Source of the DNA: Clostridia bacterium
GTDB taxonomy: Bacteria; Bacillota; Clostridia; Lutisporales; Lutisporaceae
NCBI GenBank assembly: GCA_029238945.1
Contig: JAQZBM010000007.1
Location: forward strand, 1 to 36,269
Direction: 5' to 3'
DNA: 36,269 nt
In this document: positions 24,639-32,309 of the stretch, in pieces
How the letters are laid out: each line of letters starts with the position of its first letter
How positions within the stretch are numbered: the stretch's first letter is position 1
Program-made: the position numbers and the translations under genes
The notes under the pieces: model-generated
What the model saw: the letters and a program-made list of their open reading frames with translations, nothing else
What the model was told of the DNA's origin: nothing
Databases searched by the model: none

Positions 24639-24684
24639 CACCCTCAAAAATAGTATGTATATATACATAGTATGCTTGAGGGTG
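24639..24684 (-). promoter_or_regulatory. Hairpin sequestering the Shine-Dalgarno of the FG-GAP-like gene
   Basis: On the minus strand CACCCTCAA (24676-24684) pairs perfectly with TTGAGGGTG (24639-24647), closing a loop that contains the palindrome TATGTATATATACATA. The 3' arm includes GAGGGTG, the ribosome site for the ATG at 24633. It lies just past the stop of the anti-sigma gene. No T-run follows, so it is more likely a translational control or processing site than a terminator. Confidence 0.6.
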
Positions 24685-24702
24685 GTTTTGTGTTATATTT
24701 AT

Positions 24703-26007
24703 CTATTCTATTGGAATGTCTATATACTCATCATAAGCCTTTTCATATCTAATACGCCTTATATCAAGCTTTAGCTCCTTAGCTGCCGTCTTGAATCTCA
24801 GAGTTCTTGTATGAGTTATTGTGCCATCAATCTTCTTTTCGAATTTGTTGTCTATGGTTTCTTCAAGCTCCACCTTATTATTGTCTGCCAAGAGATACAC
24901 TTTGCTTAACACCACTGTATCCCTTGTAGTGATAGTAACAAAGGTCTCTCCTTTGATTTCATCCACTCTTTCAATAGTAATATCCTGGCCTTGGATTTGT
25001 ATATGCTTACCCGCTTCAGTACCAGCCAGTTCTACTAATTGGTCTGTCTGGTGCTCTGCTGCAAAGCTTGTCAAATTAAGCTGGAGCTTTTCAGTGTCCT
25101 TTGGCAATGCATCGTACCTTAAGTCAAATTTCATACCATTCATGTCCGTACTTACACCTGTCCCCTGCACTGCTATCTCCTTGCCGTCAGCCAGAAGTCT
25201 TATGCCGATATTGGGCGAGTACAGCCTTTCTCCGCCTATCTGATCTGCTGCCAGCTCTACTATGTTCTTTATCGTCCCTTTTACTACTGTAGTTGTTGGT
25301 GAAGCAGTTATCGTATCGAATTTGACATTGCTTCCGTCAACTTCTATAGCTTTATTTATCCTGGCCTTTAGGGTATGCCCCATTGCCTTATCTCTATCCA
25401 GCACAAAGCTGATTTCGCCCTCTTCACTCTTGCTGCCTGAAAGCAAAGAAAATCTCCATATCAGCTTTTTCTCAAAGGCATAAGGCGGTTCATATTCTTC
25501 TACCCATCTTATGGTGCTTTTATCATCGTTTAGCTCTCCAGAGCCGCCTTCAGGGTCATGTAATCCAATTGCCCCTTTCATATGATTGCTTAAGAAATGA
25601 ATATCATCTACACTGCCATTGGGATTATGAATTGTATAAAAGGCTATGAGCTGATTGTCATCTGCCATAACTCCGTTCAAAGTGACCTTAACCCCGTTTG
25701 AGAATTCAAAAGACTTGTCTATAGTCTGTCCCATGCCCATTTTATTCAGGTCTCTCAAGGTTCCGTTCATAATATTTTCGAAGCCTAAAAGCTCCTTACC
25801 ATAAAAGGCAAGAGTATCAATATTATAGGTAACCAATACAAAAGCAATCAGCAATACGGCAACCTTCATTCTAAAACCGCTTTTACTCTTTCTGCCTTTT
25901 GTTTTATTCTCCAAAGCCTTGTTCAGCCTGGCATCCAACTCTTCCGGCACTTGCAGCTCATCAATTTCAAGCTTCTTCTTACTTAATATTTCTTCCAACC
26001 TGCTCAT
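24703..26007 (-). CDS. DUF4179-type membrane protein, putative anti-sigma factor
   Basis: The 434-residue protein starts with a short cytoplasmic part (1-46, acidic helix then GRKSKSGFRMK), has one membrane helix (about 47-62, VAVLLIAFVLVTYNI) and a large outer beta-rich domain (DUF4179, then a DUF5643-like C-terminal part). Proteins of this build commonly bind the ECF sigma factor encoded just upstream and release it on an envelope signal. The gene overlaps the sigma stop codon as ATGA, and GGAGGTGAAGAGC supplies the ribosome site. The signal is unknown. Confidence 0.82.
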   Translation of the reverse strand: MSRLEEILSKKKLEIDELQVPEELDARLNKALENKTKGRKSKSGFRMKVAVLLIAFVLVTYNIDTLAFYGKELLGFENIMNGTLRDLNKMGMGQTIDKSFEFSNGVKVTLNGVMADDNQLIAFYTIHNPNGSVDDIHFLSNHMKGAIGLHDPEGGSGELNDDKSTIRWVEEYEPPYAFEKKLIWRFSLLSGSKSEEGEISFVLDRDKAMGHTLKARINKAIEVDGSNVKFDTITASPTTTVVKGTIKNIVELAADQIGGERLYSPNIGIRLLADGKEIAVQGTGVSTDMNGMKFDLRYDALPKDTEKLQLNLTSFAAEHQTDQLVELAGTEAGKHIQIQGQDITIERVDEIKGETFVTITTRDTVVLSKVYLLADNNKVELEETIDNKFEKKIDGTITHTRTLRFKTAAKELKLDIRRIRYEKAYDEYIDIPIE

Positions 26008-26522
26008 TGCTCTTCACCTCCTAAAACAGCTTTCAGCTTGCTCAAGCCTATTGAGATGCGCGACTTTACCGTACCTACAGGAACCTTTAAAAGCTCTGCT
26101 ATGCTCTGATAATCCATATCCATAAAGTAGCGCAGTCTTATTGCCTCCTGATGCTTGATATTCAGTCTCTCCAGATGTTTTTCCAACAGCAGCTCTTCAT
26201 CCTTTCGTCCTACAGGGTCATCGCCGGCTTCCTCCCTCAGGGTATCCAGAAGTACAACCCTGCTCCTTTTCTTCAGGCTGTTCTTGCAGCAGTTTACCAG
26301 AATAGTCTTGCTCCAGCTGTAGAAGGAGCTCTCATTTTTCAGCCGGCCAATATTCTCATAAAGAAGCACAATCATATCCTCCATGACATCCATGGCATCC
26401 TCCGGGTTTTTCATATATACATAAGCAAGCTTGTAATAGTCCTGCTTCTGCGCCATTATAAGCTGCACCAGAGCTTCCTTATCGCCTTGCTTTGCCTTTC
26501 TGACCAATACTTCAGTCTCCAC
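26004..26522 (-). CDS. ECF (sigma-70 family) RNA polymerase sigma factor
   Basis: The 172-residue protein has region 2 (AYVYMKNPEDAMDVMEDMIVLLYENI, with the DAxDVxQ-like helix) and region 4 (LRYFMDMDYQSIAELLKVPVGTVKSRISIGLSKLK, typical helix-turn-helix), with no regions 1 or 3. This is the ECF type that redirects RNA polymerase to a small stress regulon. The start is GTG at 26522 with GAGGTGAG 6 bases upstream. It is followed by its putative anti-sigma factor in a 4-base overlap. A TGAACC box about 50 bases upstream of the start might be part of an autoregulated promoter, but I could not fix the -10. Confidence 0.92.
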   Translation of the reverse strand: METEVLVRKAKQGDKEALVQLIMAQKQDYYKLAYVYMKNPEDAMDVMEDMIVLLYENIGRLKNESSFYSWSKTILVNCCKNSLKKRSRVVLLDTLREEAGDDPVGRKDEELLLEKHLERLNIKHQEAIRLRYFMDMDYQSIAELLKVPVGTVKSRISIGLSKLKAVLGGEEQ

Positions 26523-26643
26523 GCTCTCACCTCAATTCTGTATATAAGAGTATTTTACCATCTAAAAGGTTCACGTCTTATAAAAATTATTTCTCATGTC
26601 AGTTCTATACCAAAGAAGAGTACATGACTATAGGAGACAAAAA

Positions 26644-26684
26644 AGAAGCCTGATATTGGGTTCCGGCCTAAATATCGGGCTTCT
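26644..26684 (-). terminator. Hairpin downstream of the oligopeptidase gene
   Basis: Arms 26645-26657 and 26671-26683 (GAAGCC-GATATT type, one mismatch on the minus strand) are followed on the minus strand by TTCTTTTTTG, just past the stop of the gene. Confidence 0.7.
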
Positions 26685-26691
26685 CACTCTT

Positions 26692-28212
26692 CTATTCCAG
26701 CATATACTTAAGAGAGAAATCGCTGCCGCTGATTCTCTTGAACAAGTCATTGTACTTGTACCTTCCTGAGGGCTTTATAACTTGGCCTATCAGGAACTGT
26801 CCAAACTCTGCAGGCTTCTCTGTAATTTCAGCACCGGTTTTCTCCTTGAATACCTTTCCCAGCATTTCACCGGTCAAGCTTCCCATGAAGTAATTGTGCA
26901 GATAAATCGGATGAGTTGTAAAGTGGATTATATACGCCCATGGCGGCTCTGCCCCGAAGGGCTCCTCCTTCAAAACCTCCTTATAGGTGTTCCAGTAGAT
27001 ATTATATATGTCCTCCAGGCCTTCAACATCGTTTTTATATAGGTTATGGTCAATAAATATTCTGTTTATAGACCGTAAAGAGTTTATCTTCTTATATTCT
27101 CTAAGCTTCTTGAACTCCTGCGCCGTACTTTCCTTATCCTCGAAGAACTTATCGAAGAATATAGGTTCATACAAGAAGCCTTGGAAAAAGTTTGCTATTC
27201 CCTCGCTGATTATACCGCTGACCCCTTCATTTAGTATAACCTCTTCAGGCTCCATCAGGAATGAGTGTATACCGTGCCCTGTCTCATGAAGCAGCACTCC
27301 ATATTCATAGAACTTGTTTTTTACGTTGGTTAGTATTCTGGAGTCCTTTGCTGTATCTATGGGGAAATTATAGCCCCACTCCGACTTGTTTGCTCTTGGA
27401 AATATGTCGTAGGTTATGTTGAACCTGGATATGTCTACTCCAAACAGCTCAAAGAATTCCTTCAGATTATCATAATAGCCTGACATATCAACCGTTCTGT
27501 TCAGCGACGGAGCTATCTTGGATTCTATGTACAGCTCATCCCAAGGCATTATTGTATCATCTTTCAAGTATTCTCTGGCATATTCGGCTCGCTGCTTCTG
27601 CATCCCTGGAAGCAGCTCATGAAGCTGGTCCAGCCAGCTGTCGAATATATCAGTGTTCAGCTCTGCCTGCTCCAGCTTATAGCTTATGAAGCTGCCTGCG
27701 CCGTACTTCCTTGCGTATTCCTTCCTAAGCTTAATAAGCTCCGCAAAGCCTGCATCAACCATGGGCTTGTTTATCTGATTTCTTGCAAAGTATGCACTCT
27801 TTCTTCTTCCTCTGTCACTATCTGTGCTTAATATCTGATCCAGCTCTACAGAGGATACCTGTCTTCCCTCAAATGTATACCTGAAGGTGTTTAGAAGCTT
27901 GGAAAGCTCGTTCACCTTCTTCTGTATCGCCATATCCAGCTCATTAAGCTCATCGGAAAGGTGATAGGGCTTGAAAATATTATGTACTATTTCGACCCTT
28001 CTCTTGTCCTCAGGTGATAGCGGAAGCTCCATACACTGAAGAATCAGCTCATAGTTTTCTTTGCTTTTCAGTATCTCGACTATCTTTTCATATTCCTTCT
28101 CCATTCCAAAGTCATAGCCGGCAGTATAAAGCACCCACTCAAGCCTCTGATAGTTGACCTGAAGCTCATGGTATTCATTAAACATAGCCCTGAGCCTTTC
28201 CATTTTGTCCAT
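26692..28212 (-). CDS. Zinc oligopeptidase, M3/M2-like gluzincin
   Basis: A 506-residue cytoplasmic protein (no signal peptide). In numbering from the ATG at 28218 the zinc motif is HETGH (H311, E312, H315) and E339 in ISEGIANFF is the probable third ligand, 24 residues later. The rest is mostly helical and fits the M3/M2 barrel shape; WAYIIHFTTHPIYLHNYFMG resembles the substrate-binding His/Tyr region late in M3 enzymes. It is somewhat shorter than oligoendopeptidase F. Such enzymes degrade short peptides. I prefer the start at 28212, since AGGGGG is 7 bases upstream, whereas the ATG at 28218 sits almost on that site. M2 (ACE-like) versus M3 cannot be settled by eye. Confidence 0.75.
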   Translation of the reverse strand: MDKMERLRAMFNEYHELQVNYQRLEWVLYTAGYDFGMEKEYEKIVEILKSKENYELILQCMELPLSPEDKRRVEIVHNIFKPYHLSDELNELDMAIQKKVNELSKLLNTFRYTFEGRQVSSVELDQILSTDSDRGRRKSAYFARNQINKPMVDAGFAELIKLRKEYARKYGAGSFISYKLEQAELNTDIFDSWLDQLHELLPGMQKQRAEYAREYLKDDTIMPWDELYIESKIAPSLNRTVDMSGYYDNLKEFFELFGVDISRFNITYDIFPRANKSEWGYNFPIDTAKDSRILTNVKNKFYEYGVLLHETGHGIHSFLMEPEEVILNEGVSGIISEGIANFFQGFLYEPIFFDKFFEDKESTAQEFKKLREYKKINSLRSINRIFIDHNLYKNDVEGLEDIYNIYWNTYKEVLKEEPFGAEPPWAYIIHFTTHPIYLHNYFMGSLTGEMLGKVFKEKTGAEITEKPAEFGQFLIGQVIKPSGRYKYNDLFKRISGSDFSLKYMLE

Positions 28213-28424
28213 ATTCATTCCCCCTCACAATGCAAACACAGAACAAGCTTTGCATGTAATCAATATTATATTTATTATACTATTCTGCATGTCCTTAAAA
28301 TAGCCTTGTTTGGATATATAAATATAATACATGAAATGGCACCCCTATCCACTATATGGTAAAATATTAATATACTAACTATTGATTTACAATAATCTTA
28401 TATATATTTTCAGGGGGGATTATC

Positions 28425-28976
28425 ATGTCAGACCTTTCAAAAGAAACCATTGTGCTTTATAAAACTAAATACGGCAGCGCTAATCGTTATGCTGAATGGA
28501 TTGCTGAGGAGACTGGCGGAGACCTGTACGAGAGCTCTGAAGTCTCCATTGATAAGCTGCAGGATTACAAAACTATTGTACATGTCGGCTCCTTGTATGC
28601 AGTGGGCATATTAGGCTTCTCTCTCATTAAGGATAACTTTGAGAAGCTGAAGGATAAGAAAATAATAATAGTCACTGTAGGTGCCACTCCGGCAAGACCC
28701 GAGGCCCTGGAAGAAGTGAGAAACAGCAACTTTACCGATGAGATGAAGCAAAGGGTGCATTACTTTCACGTCAGAGGCGCCTTTGATTACAGCAGGCTTA
28801 ACGCAGTTGACAAAATTATGATGTTCCTGCTGAAGCTGAAGATACAAATGAAGAAAGCGGAACAGCGCAATAACGATGAAATAGGCATGCTTGCAAGCTA
28901 TAAGCGCCCTACAGATTGGACAAACAAGAAATCCATCCAGCCCATAATTGAGTGTATTGCTGACAGAAAATCTTAA
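28425..28976 (+). CDS. Flavodoxin-domain protein
   Basis: The 183-residue protein begins with beta strand and FMN-phosphate loop IVLYKTKYGSANRYAEWIA (about 9-27), the flavodoxin signature, then HVGSLYAVGILG for the second FMN loop and a VTVGATP strand. It is longer than simple flavodoxins (about 140) and has a C-terminal helical tail (KKAEQRNNDEIGML). The HemG-like/flavodoxin_5 group often has this form. It would carry electrons in the cytoplasm, but its partner is unknown. It is followed after 12 bases by the lipoprotein gene. The ribosome site is AGGGGGG. Confidence 0.82.
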   Translation: MSDLSKETIVLYKTKYGSANRYAEWIAEETGGDLYESSEVSIDKLQDYKTIVHVGSLYAVGILGFSLIKDNFEKLKDKKIIIVTVGATPARPEALEEVRNSNFTDEMKQRVHYFHVRGAFDYSRLNAVDKIMMFLLKLKIQMKKAEQRNNDEIGMLASYKRPTDWTNKKSIQPIIECIADRKS

Positions 28977-28988
28977 GGAGGAAATACT

Positions 28989-29852
28989 ATGAAAAGAAAT
29001 GTATTGTTTATATCAGCTGTTATGCTTCTTTCAATACCAGTAATACTTTTGGGCTGTTCGGATAAAAATGCTGTACCTGTTGCCAATCAAGAAGCCCCTA
29101 GACTTACAATAGAAGAAATAACGAAGAAGTATAAAGACACAAGTATAAAGAATATCCATAACATAGGCGAAGATTATGTGCTTATTGAATCACAGCAGGA
29201 GACCTTTGCTAATAGATTTGACTTGTATAACCTTAACACAGGGGATATGGATATCATGCCTACAATGATAGACTTTGTTACATTAGAGAGTATAGAGAAC
29301 GAAAATTATATCATATTCCTATCCAGCGGTAAGAACAGCGAGAGTCCCTTTATCAACCCTCCTCATCTGATAAAGTGTGTAAGAATAAAGAATGAAGCAG
29401 ACAAAGAGGATGATTTCATAGCACTATATGAGGATAAATATCTGCCTCTGGACTATCCGCTGCAGCTAGGCTGCAAGGCAGAAACACAAATGCTGGATAT
29501 AAATATCAGCTTCAATGGATTTGAAGCAGCCTTTGGAGCAGTTAAAGGAAAAGAAGCGGCATTCTACGCTGATAATTCAGATATACCTCCTACAAGAACC
29601 ATCTATGACAAGGATAAGAAACAGCTTATCTTTGAAATGGACTGCGAAGAGCTATCCGGCAAGGTGGAAGCTAAAAAGAAGGCAGCTACTCCTGATAACC
29701 AATATATATCGGCCTATGAAATCAACGAGAAGGATAATAAATTTTATCTGTCCTTAGAGTTAAAGGATACTGCAAAGCAGTATTTACTGAAGAAAGATCA
29801 CCTTCCTGACGGTACCATGTATTTCAGGATAAGCTTTGTCGGAGAAAGCTAG
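28989..29852 (+). CDS. Lipoprotein of unknown function
   Basis: A lipoprotein signal peptide is clear: MKRNVLFISAVMLLSIPVILLGC, with lipobox LLGC and lipidated Cys23. The mature 260-residue part is beta-rich, ending TMYFRISFVGES, and acidic, with no catalytic motif that I recognise. It would sit on the outer face of the membrane. AAGGAGG precedes the ATG, and the gap from the flavodoxin gene is 12 bases, so co-transcription is likely although the roles of the two products are not obviously linked. Confidence 0.7.
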   Translation: MKRNVLFISAVMLLSIPVILLGCSDKNAVPVANQEAPRLTIEEITKKYKDTSIKNIHNIGEDYVLIESQQETFANRFDLYNLNTGDMDIMPTMIDFVTLESIENENYIIFLSSGKNSESPFINPPHLIKCVRIKNEADKEDDFIALYEDKYLPLDYPLQLGCKAETQMLDINISFNGFEAAFGAVKGKEAAFYADNSDIPPTRTIYDKDKKQLIFEMDCEELSGKVEAKKKAATPDNQYISAYEINEKDNKFYLSLELKDTAKQYLLKKDHLPDGTMYFRISFVGES

Positions 29853-29907
29853 GTAGAGAGATAGAAATAATGCTCAGTTAATATAAATTAATTTATGGGG
29901 GTACTAA

Positions 29908-30465
29908 ATGTCAGGAATACTTGATTTGATTAAGCTGGTTGCTCAAATTATTAAGTCGCCTGTTAAGACGATAAAAGGAATTGCTATTATCTCTTATGAC
30001 AGGGATGCTATGTTGAGGTTGTTCTCACTAACATCTTCAATATACCTTATATTGGAATTTTCATTCAGATATAATAGATTAAATCTTGGAATCATTTTAT
30101 TAGTTGGAATCCTTGCCCCATTTCTTATGTTTTTAGCCTATAACATAGCAGCAGTTTTATATTATGCAGCTTTTAAGTTGCTTGGCAAGGACATTAAGGC
30201 AAATTATGATGCTGTAAAAAAAGCATTATATCCTGTATTTCTCACGCTGATGATTTTGAATATCTTCATCCTATTCATAGCTCGCATTATACCCGCTATT
30301 AATACATTACTCCAATATGCCGCTAATCTGTGGCTTTATGCAATGATTTTCTTTTTATTGAAATACAAGTTAAATCAGACAACATCCAGAAGCATACTTA
30401 TCTCCCTGACGCCTATCTTTATAACTGTTATCATGACTCTGGTGCTGATAGCTGTTAGGTTATAG
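29908..30465 (+). CDS. Yip1-like integral membrane protein
   Basis: A 185-residue protein with about five membrane helices. The N-terminal KSPVKTIKGIA and the central KLLGKDIKANYDAVKKALYPVF, between helices, resemble Yip1-domain proteins, whose bacterial function is unknown. A G-rich site (ATGGGGG) lies ahead of the ATG. It is 55 bases after the lipoprotein gene and probably in the same operon. Confidence 0.6.
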   Translation: MSGILDLIKLVAQIIKSPVKTIKGIAIISYDRDAMLRLFSLTSSIYLILEFSFRYNRLNLGIILLVGILAPFLMFLAYNIAAVLYYAAFKLLGKDIKANYDAVKKALYPVFLTLMILNIFILFIARIIPAINTLLQYAANLWLYAMIFFLLKYKLNQTTSRSILISLTPIFITVIMTLVLIAVRL

Positions 30466-30520
30466 AAGAAATTAAATATAATATATCATTATCAAAATGT
30501 TATAAGCAGAATATAATATA

Positions 30521-30562
30521 TTGTATAAAATCAAATATAATTGTACAATACAATTATACAAT
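30521..30562 (+). promoter_or_regulatory. mazEF-type promoter with two 10-bp palindrome-like boxes
   Basis: TTGTAT (30521-30526) and TACAAT (30544-30549) are spaced 17 bases apart. The -10 lies inside the perfect palindrome ATTGTACAAT (30540-30549), and a near copy ATTATACAAT starts 13 bases later (30553). These would be the sites for the antitoxin or antitoxin-toxin complex; the binding itself is inference. Confidence 0.55.
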
Positions 30563-30579
30563 ATATTGGAGGTACTGTT

Positions 30580-30852
30580 ATGGCGTCAAATATTAAGAAT
30601 GTAACCTTTTCATTACCTATAGAGTTAATTGAAAAACTAAAAGTGCTTGCAAAAGATAACTATATTCCCTCCCTAAATGCCGGAGTAAAAGAAGCCCTGG
30701 AAGAATATACAAGAACTATTGAAAAAGAAGTACTGAAAAATAAAATGATAAAAGCCGCAAAGGACCCATTGTTCATGCAGGACTTAAATGAAAGTATGCG
30801 TTCATTTGAACACTCTGATAAAGAAGTGTCCAGGAGGTCAACAGAATGGTAG
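30580..30852 (+). CDS. Antitoxin of a MazEF/EndoAI-type pair
   Basis: The 90-residue protein has a ribbon-helix-helix-like N-terminus (NVTFSLPIELIEKLKVLA) and a charged C-terminal tail (KEVLKNKMIKAAKDPLFMQ) that would wrap on the toxin. It starts at the ATG at 30580, with GGAGG 7 bases upstream; an upstream TTG would be inside the operator region. It overlaps the toxin gene by 7 bases. It should neutralise the toxin and repress the shared promoter. Confidence 0.85.
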   Translation: MASNIKNVTFSLPIELIEKLKVLAKDNYIPSLNAGVKEALEEYTRTIEKEVLKNKMIKAAKDPLFMQDLNESMRSFEHSDKEVSRRSTEW

Positions 30853-31193
30853 ATTACCAATGGGGGATATTTTGGGCAGACCTTAATCCGTCTAGAGGTT
30901 CAGAGCAAGCCGGACAAAGACCGGTATTAGTTGTTTCGGCAGAGGAAGTAAATCAAGCTCTTCCTATAGTAACTATATTATCTATTACATCAGTAAAGCC
31001 CGGAAGAAAGGTATATCCTACAGAAGTCTTTTTACATTCAGATGATACTGGCTTATCTAAAGAATCAATTGTCATGTCGCATCAAATAAGAGCAATATCA
31101 AAGGATAGATTAAGAGAAAAATGTGGAAGCATTAATGATGAAAGTATTAAAGACCAGATTAGAAATGCAATGAGAATATATTTGGACCTATAG
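30846..31193 (+). CDS. MazF/PemK-family endoribonuclease toxin
   Basis: The 115-residue protein matches MazF/EndoA: GIFWADLNPSRGSEQAGQRPVLVVS near the N-terminus (with the Arg of the RP segment) and IVMSHQIRAISKDRL near residue 75, including the Ser and Arg used by the family to cleave mRNA at short specific sequences. Length is normal. A ribosome site AGGAGG lies within the end of the antitoxin gene, giving coupled translation. Confidence 0.93.
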   Translation: MVDYQWGIFWADLNPSRGSEQAGQRPVLVVSAEEVNQALPIVTILSITSVKPGRKVYPTEVFLHSDDTGLSKESIVMSHQIRAISKDRLREKCGSINDESIKDQIRNAMRIYLDL

Positions 31194-31216
31194 CAGGTTA
31201 GATTATCAATATAAAT

Positions 31217-31246
31217 AAGGTGAAGGGCTAATCCTTCACCTTTTAT
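31217..31246. terminator. Terminator after the toxin gene
   Basis: AAGGTGAAGG (31217-31226) pairs with CCTTCACCTT (31233-31242) around a 6-base loop, followed by TTATAA. It can also serve the convergent SGNH gene. Confidence 0.85.
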
Positions 31247-31248
31247 AA

Positions 31249-32301
31249 TTAATATTTAAATGTCATCTCATCCAAAAGCTTATCTACATTTTCCTTGGTT
31301 ACATGTCGCCCAAAGTTCTCGGGCACCTTTATATCCTTGTTTCCATACATCTTGGCCAGCATTATCCTGCCGACACTGTTGCGATAATGCATATTATCGT
31401 AGAAGTTGCGTGCATCATTGCTTATTTCATTATAGCCTGTGAAATCCCAGAAATCCGTGATTTCGGCGATACCCTTCCAGAAGCTTCTTATATCCTTTTC
31501 GCTGTATCGGTCCATCTCTTCATGATAGGCAGGTGCTGCTATAAATGTGAAGGTAATTCCTCGCTCATCGCAGTACTGCTTCATCCTTCTTATAGACTCT
31601 ATGTTTTGATCCACTGCAATCCCGGGAGTCTTGGGGAGATCCTTGCTGAACTCAGGATACTTTTTCAAGTATTCATCCAGTTTCCCTATGACCTCTGCAT
31701 CTCTTACAGATTTATTGTAGGTACCGTCCTCCGGCTTTATCTCATTGTATGCCATTGGGTCTACCTGCGCATGGAGAAGACCCTCCAGCTTTGCGAAGCT
31801 GTATTCCAGATTCAAGGTCAGGAACTTGGCATAAAACTTAACCAGGGAATCCCCGGTGACCTTTGCACTCAAATGTGTATTGATTTCCGGCTTCTGCTGC
31901 TTATAGTGGCCTATCTCATGCATGCTCATGTGAACTACTATATTTTTTACCTCATAGTTATCCACGATGTAGTAAAGGGTTTTCTCATAGTCATAGAAGT
32001 CTCCGCCGTACATCATCATGCTGTAAAAGCTTGCTCCATTATAGTACTTGTTAAGCTCTGCGGGTGAAATGGAGCTGGACTTGGAACCTCCTATCACATA
32101 TGAGTCGTACTTGTCATGATATTGGTCAAGATAAGCTATCTTTGCCATCCTGGGGTTATTGACCATGTCATAGGAATACCATTTCAGAAACTTGTCCCCG
32201 AACACGCCGAAGGGGTCCACCACATAGTTGAAGCCGCCAACCACAATGCCGCTTATAATCAATGCTATGATAAAAGTTATAAACCATTTATAATTCTTCA
32301 T
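31249..32301 (-). CDS. SGNH/DltD-like partner of an MBOAT acyltransferase
   Basis: The 350-residue protein has an N-terminal membrane anchor (about 7-25) followed by VDPFGVF, a start seen in AlgJ/DltD-like extracytoplasmic proteins. GGSKSSS (Ser73) takes the place of the SGNH nucleophile block, and DNMHY (D302, H305) supplies the acid-base pair. Such proteins receive an acyl group from an MBOAT protein and acetylate an extracellular polysaccharide or cell-wall polymer. GAGGTGAC overlapping the stop of the MBOAT gene is the ribosome site, so the two are translationally linked. The polymer is unknown, since no glycan synthase is in the window. Confidence 0.8.
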   Translation of the reverse strand: MKNYKWFITFIIALIISGIVVGGFNYVVDPFGVFGDKFLKWYSYDMVNNPRMAKIAYLDQYHDKYDSYVIGGSKSSSISPAELNKYYNGASFYSMMMYGGDFYDYEKTLYYIVDNYEVKNIVVHMSMHEIGHYKQQKPEINTHLSAKVTGDSLVKFYAKFLTLNLEYSFAKLEGLLHAQVDPMAYNEIKPEDGTYNKSVRDAEVIGKLDEYLKKYPEFSKDLPKTPGIAVDQNIESIRRMKQYCDERGITFTFIAAPAYHEEMDRYSEKDIRSFWKGIAEITDFWDFTGYNEISNDARNFYDNMHYRNSVGRIMLAKMYGNKDIKVPENFGRHVTKENVDKLLDEMTFKY

Positions 32302-32309
32302 GTGTCACC

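Noticed and set aside
26520-26575. TGAACC upstream of the ECF sigma gene as an autoregulated promoter
   Set aside because: The -35-like box is suggestive, but no matching -10 was found at the usual distance. A separate TGGTAAAAT extended -10 competes as the explanation.
31303-32067. A 254-codon plus-strand open frame opposite the SGNH gene
   Set aside because: It has no ribosome site and its product is Cys/His/Tyr-rich and unlike any protein. It is the complement of a well supported gene.
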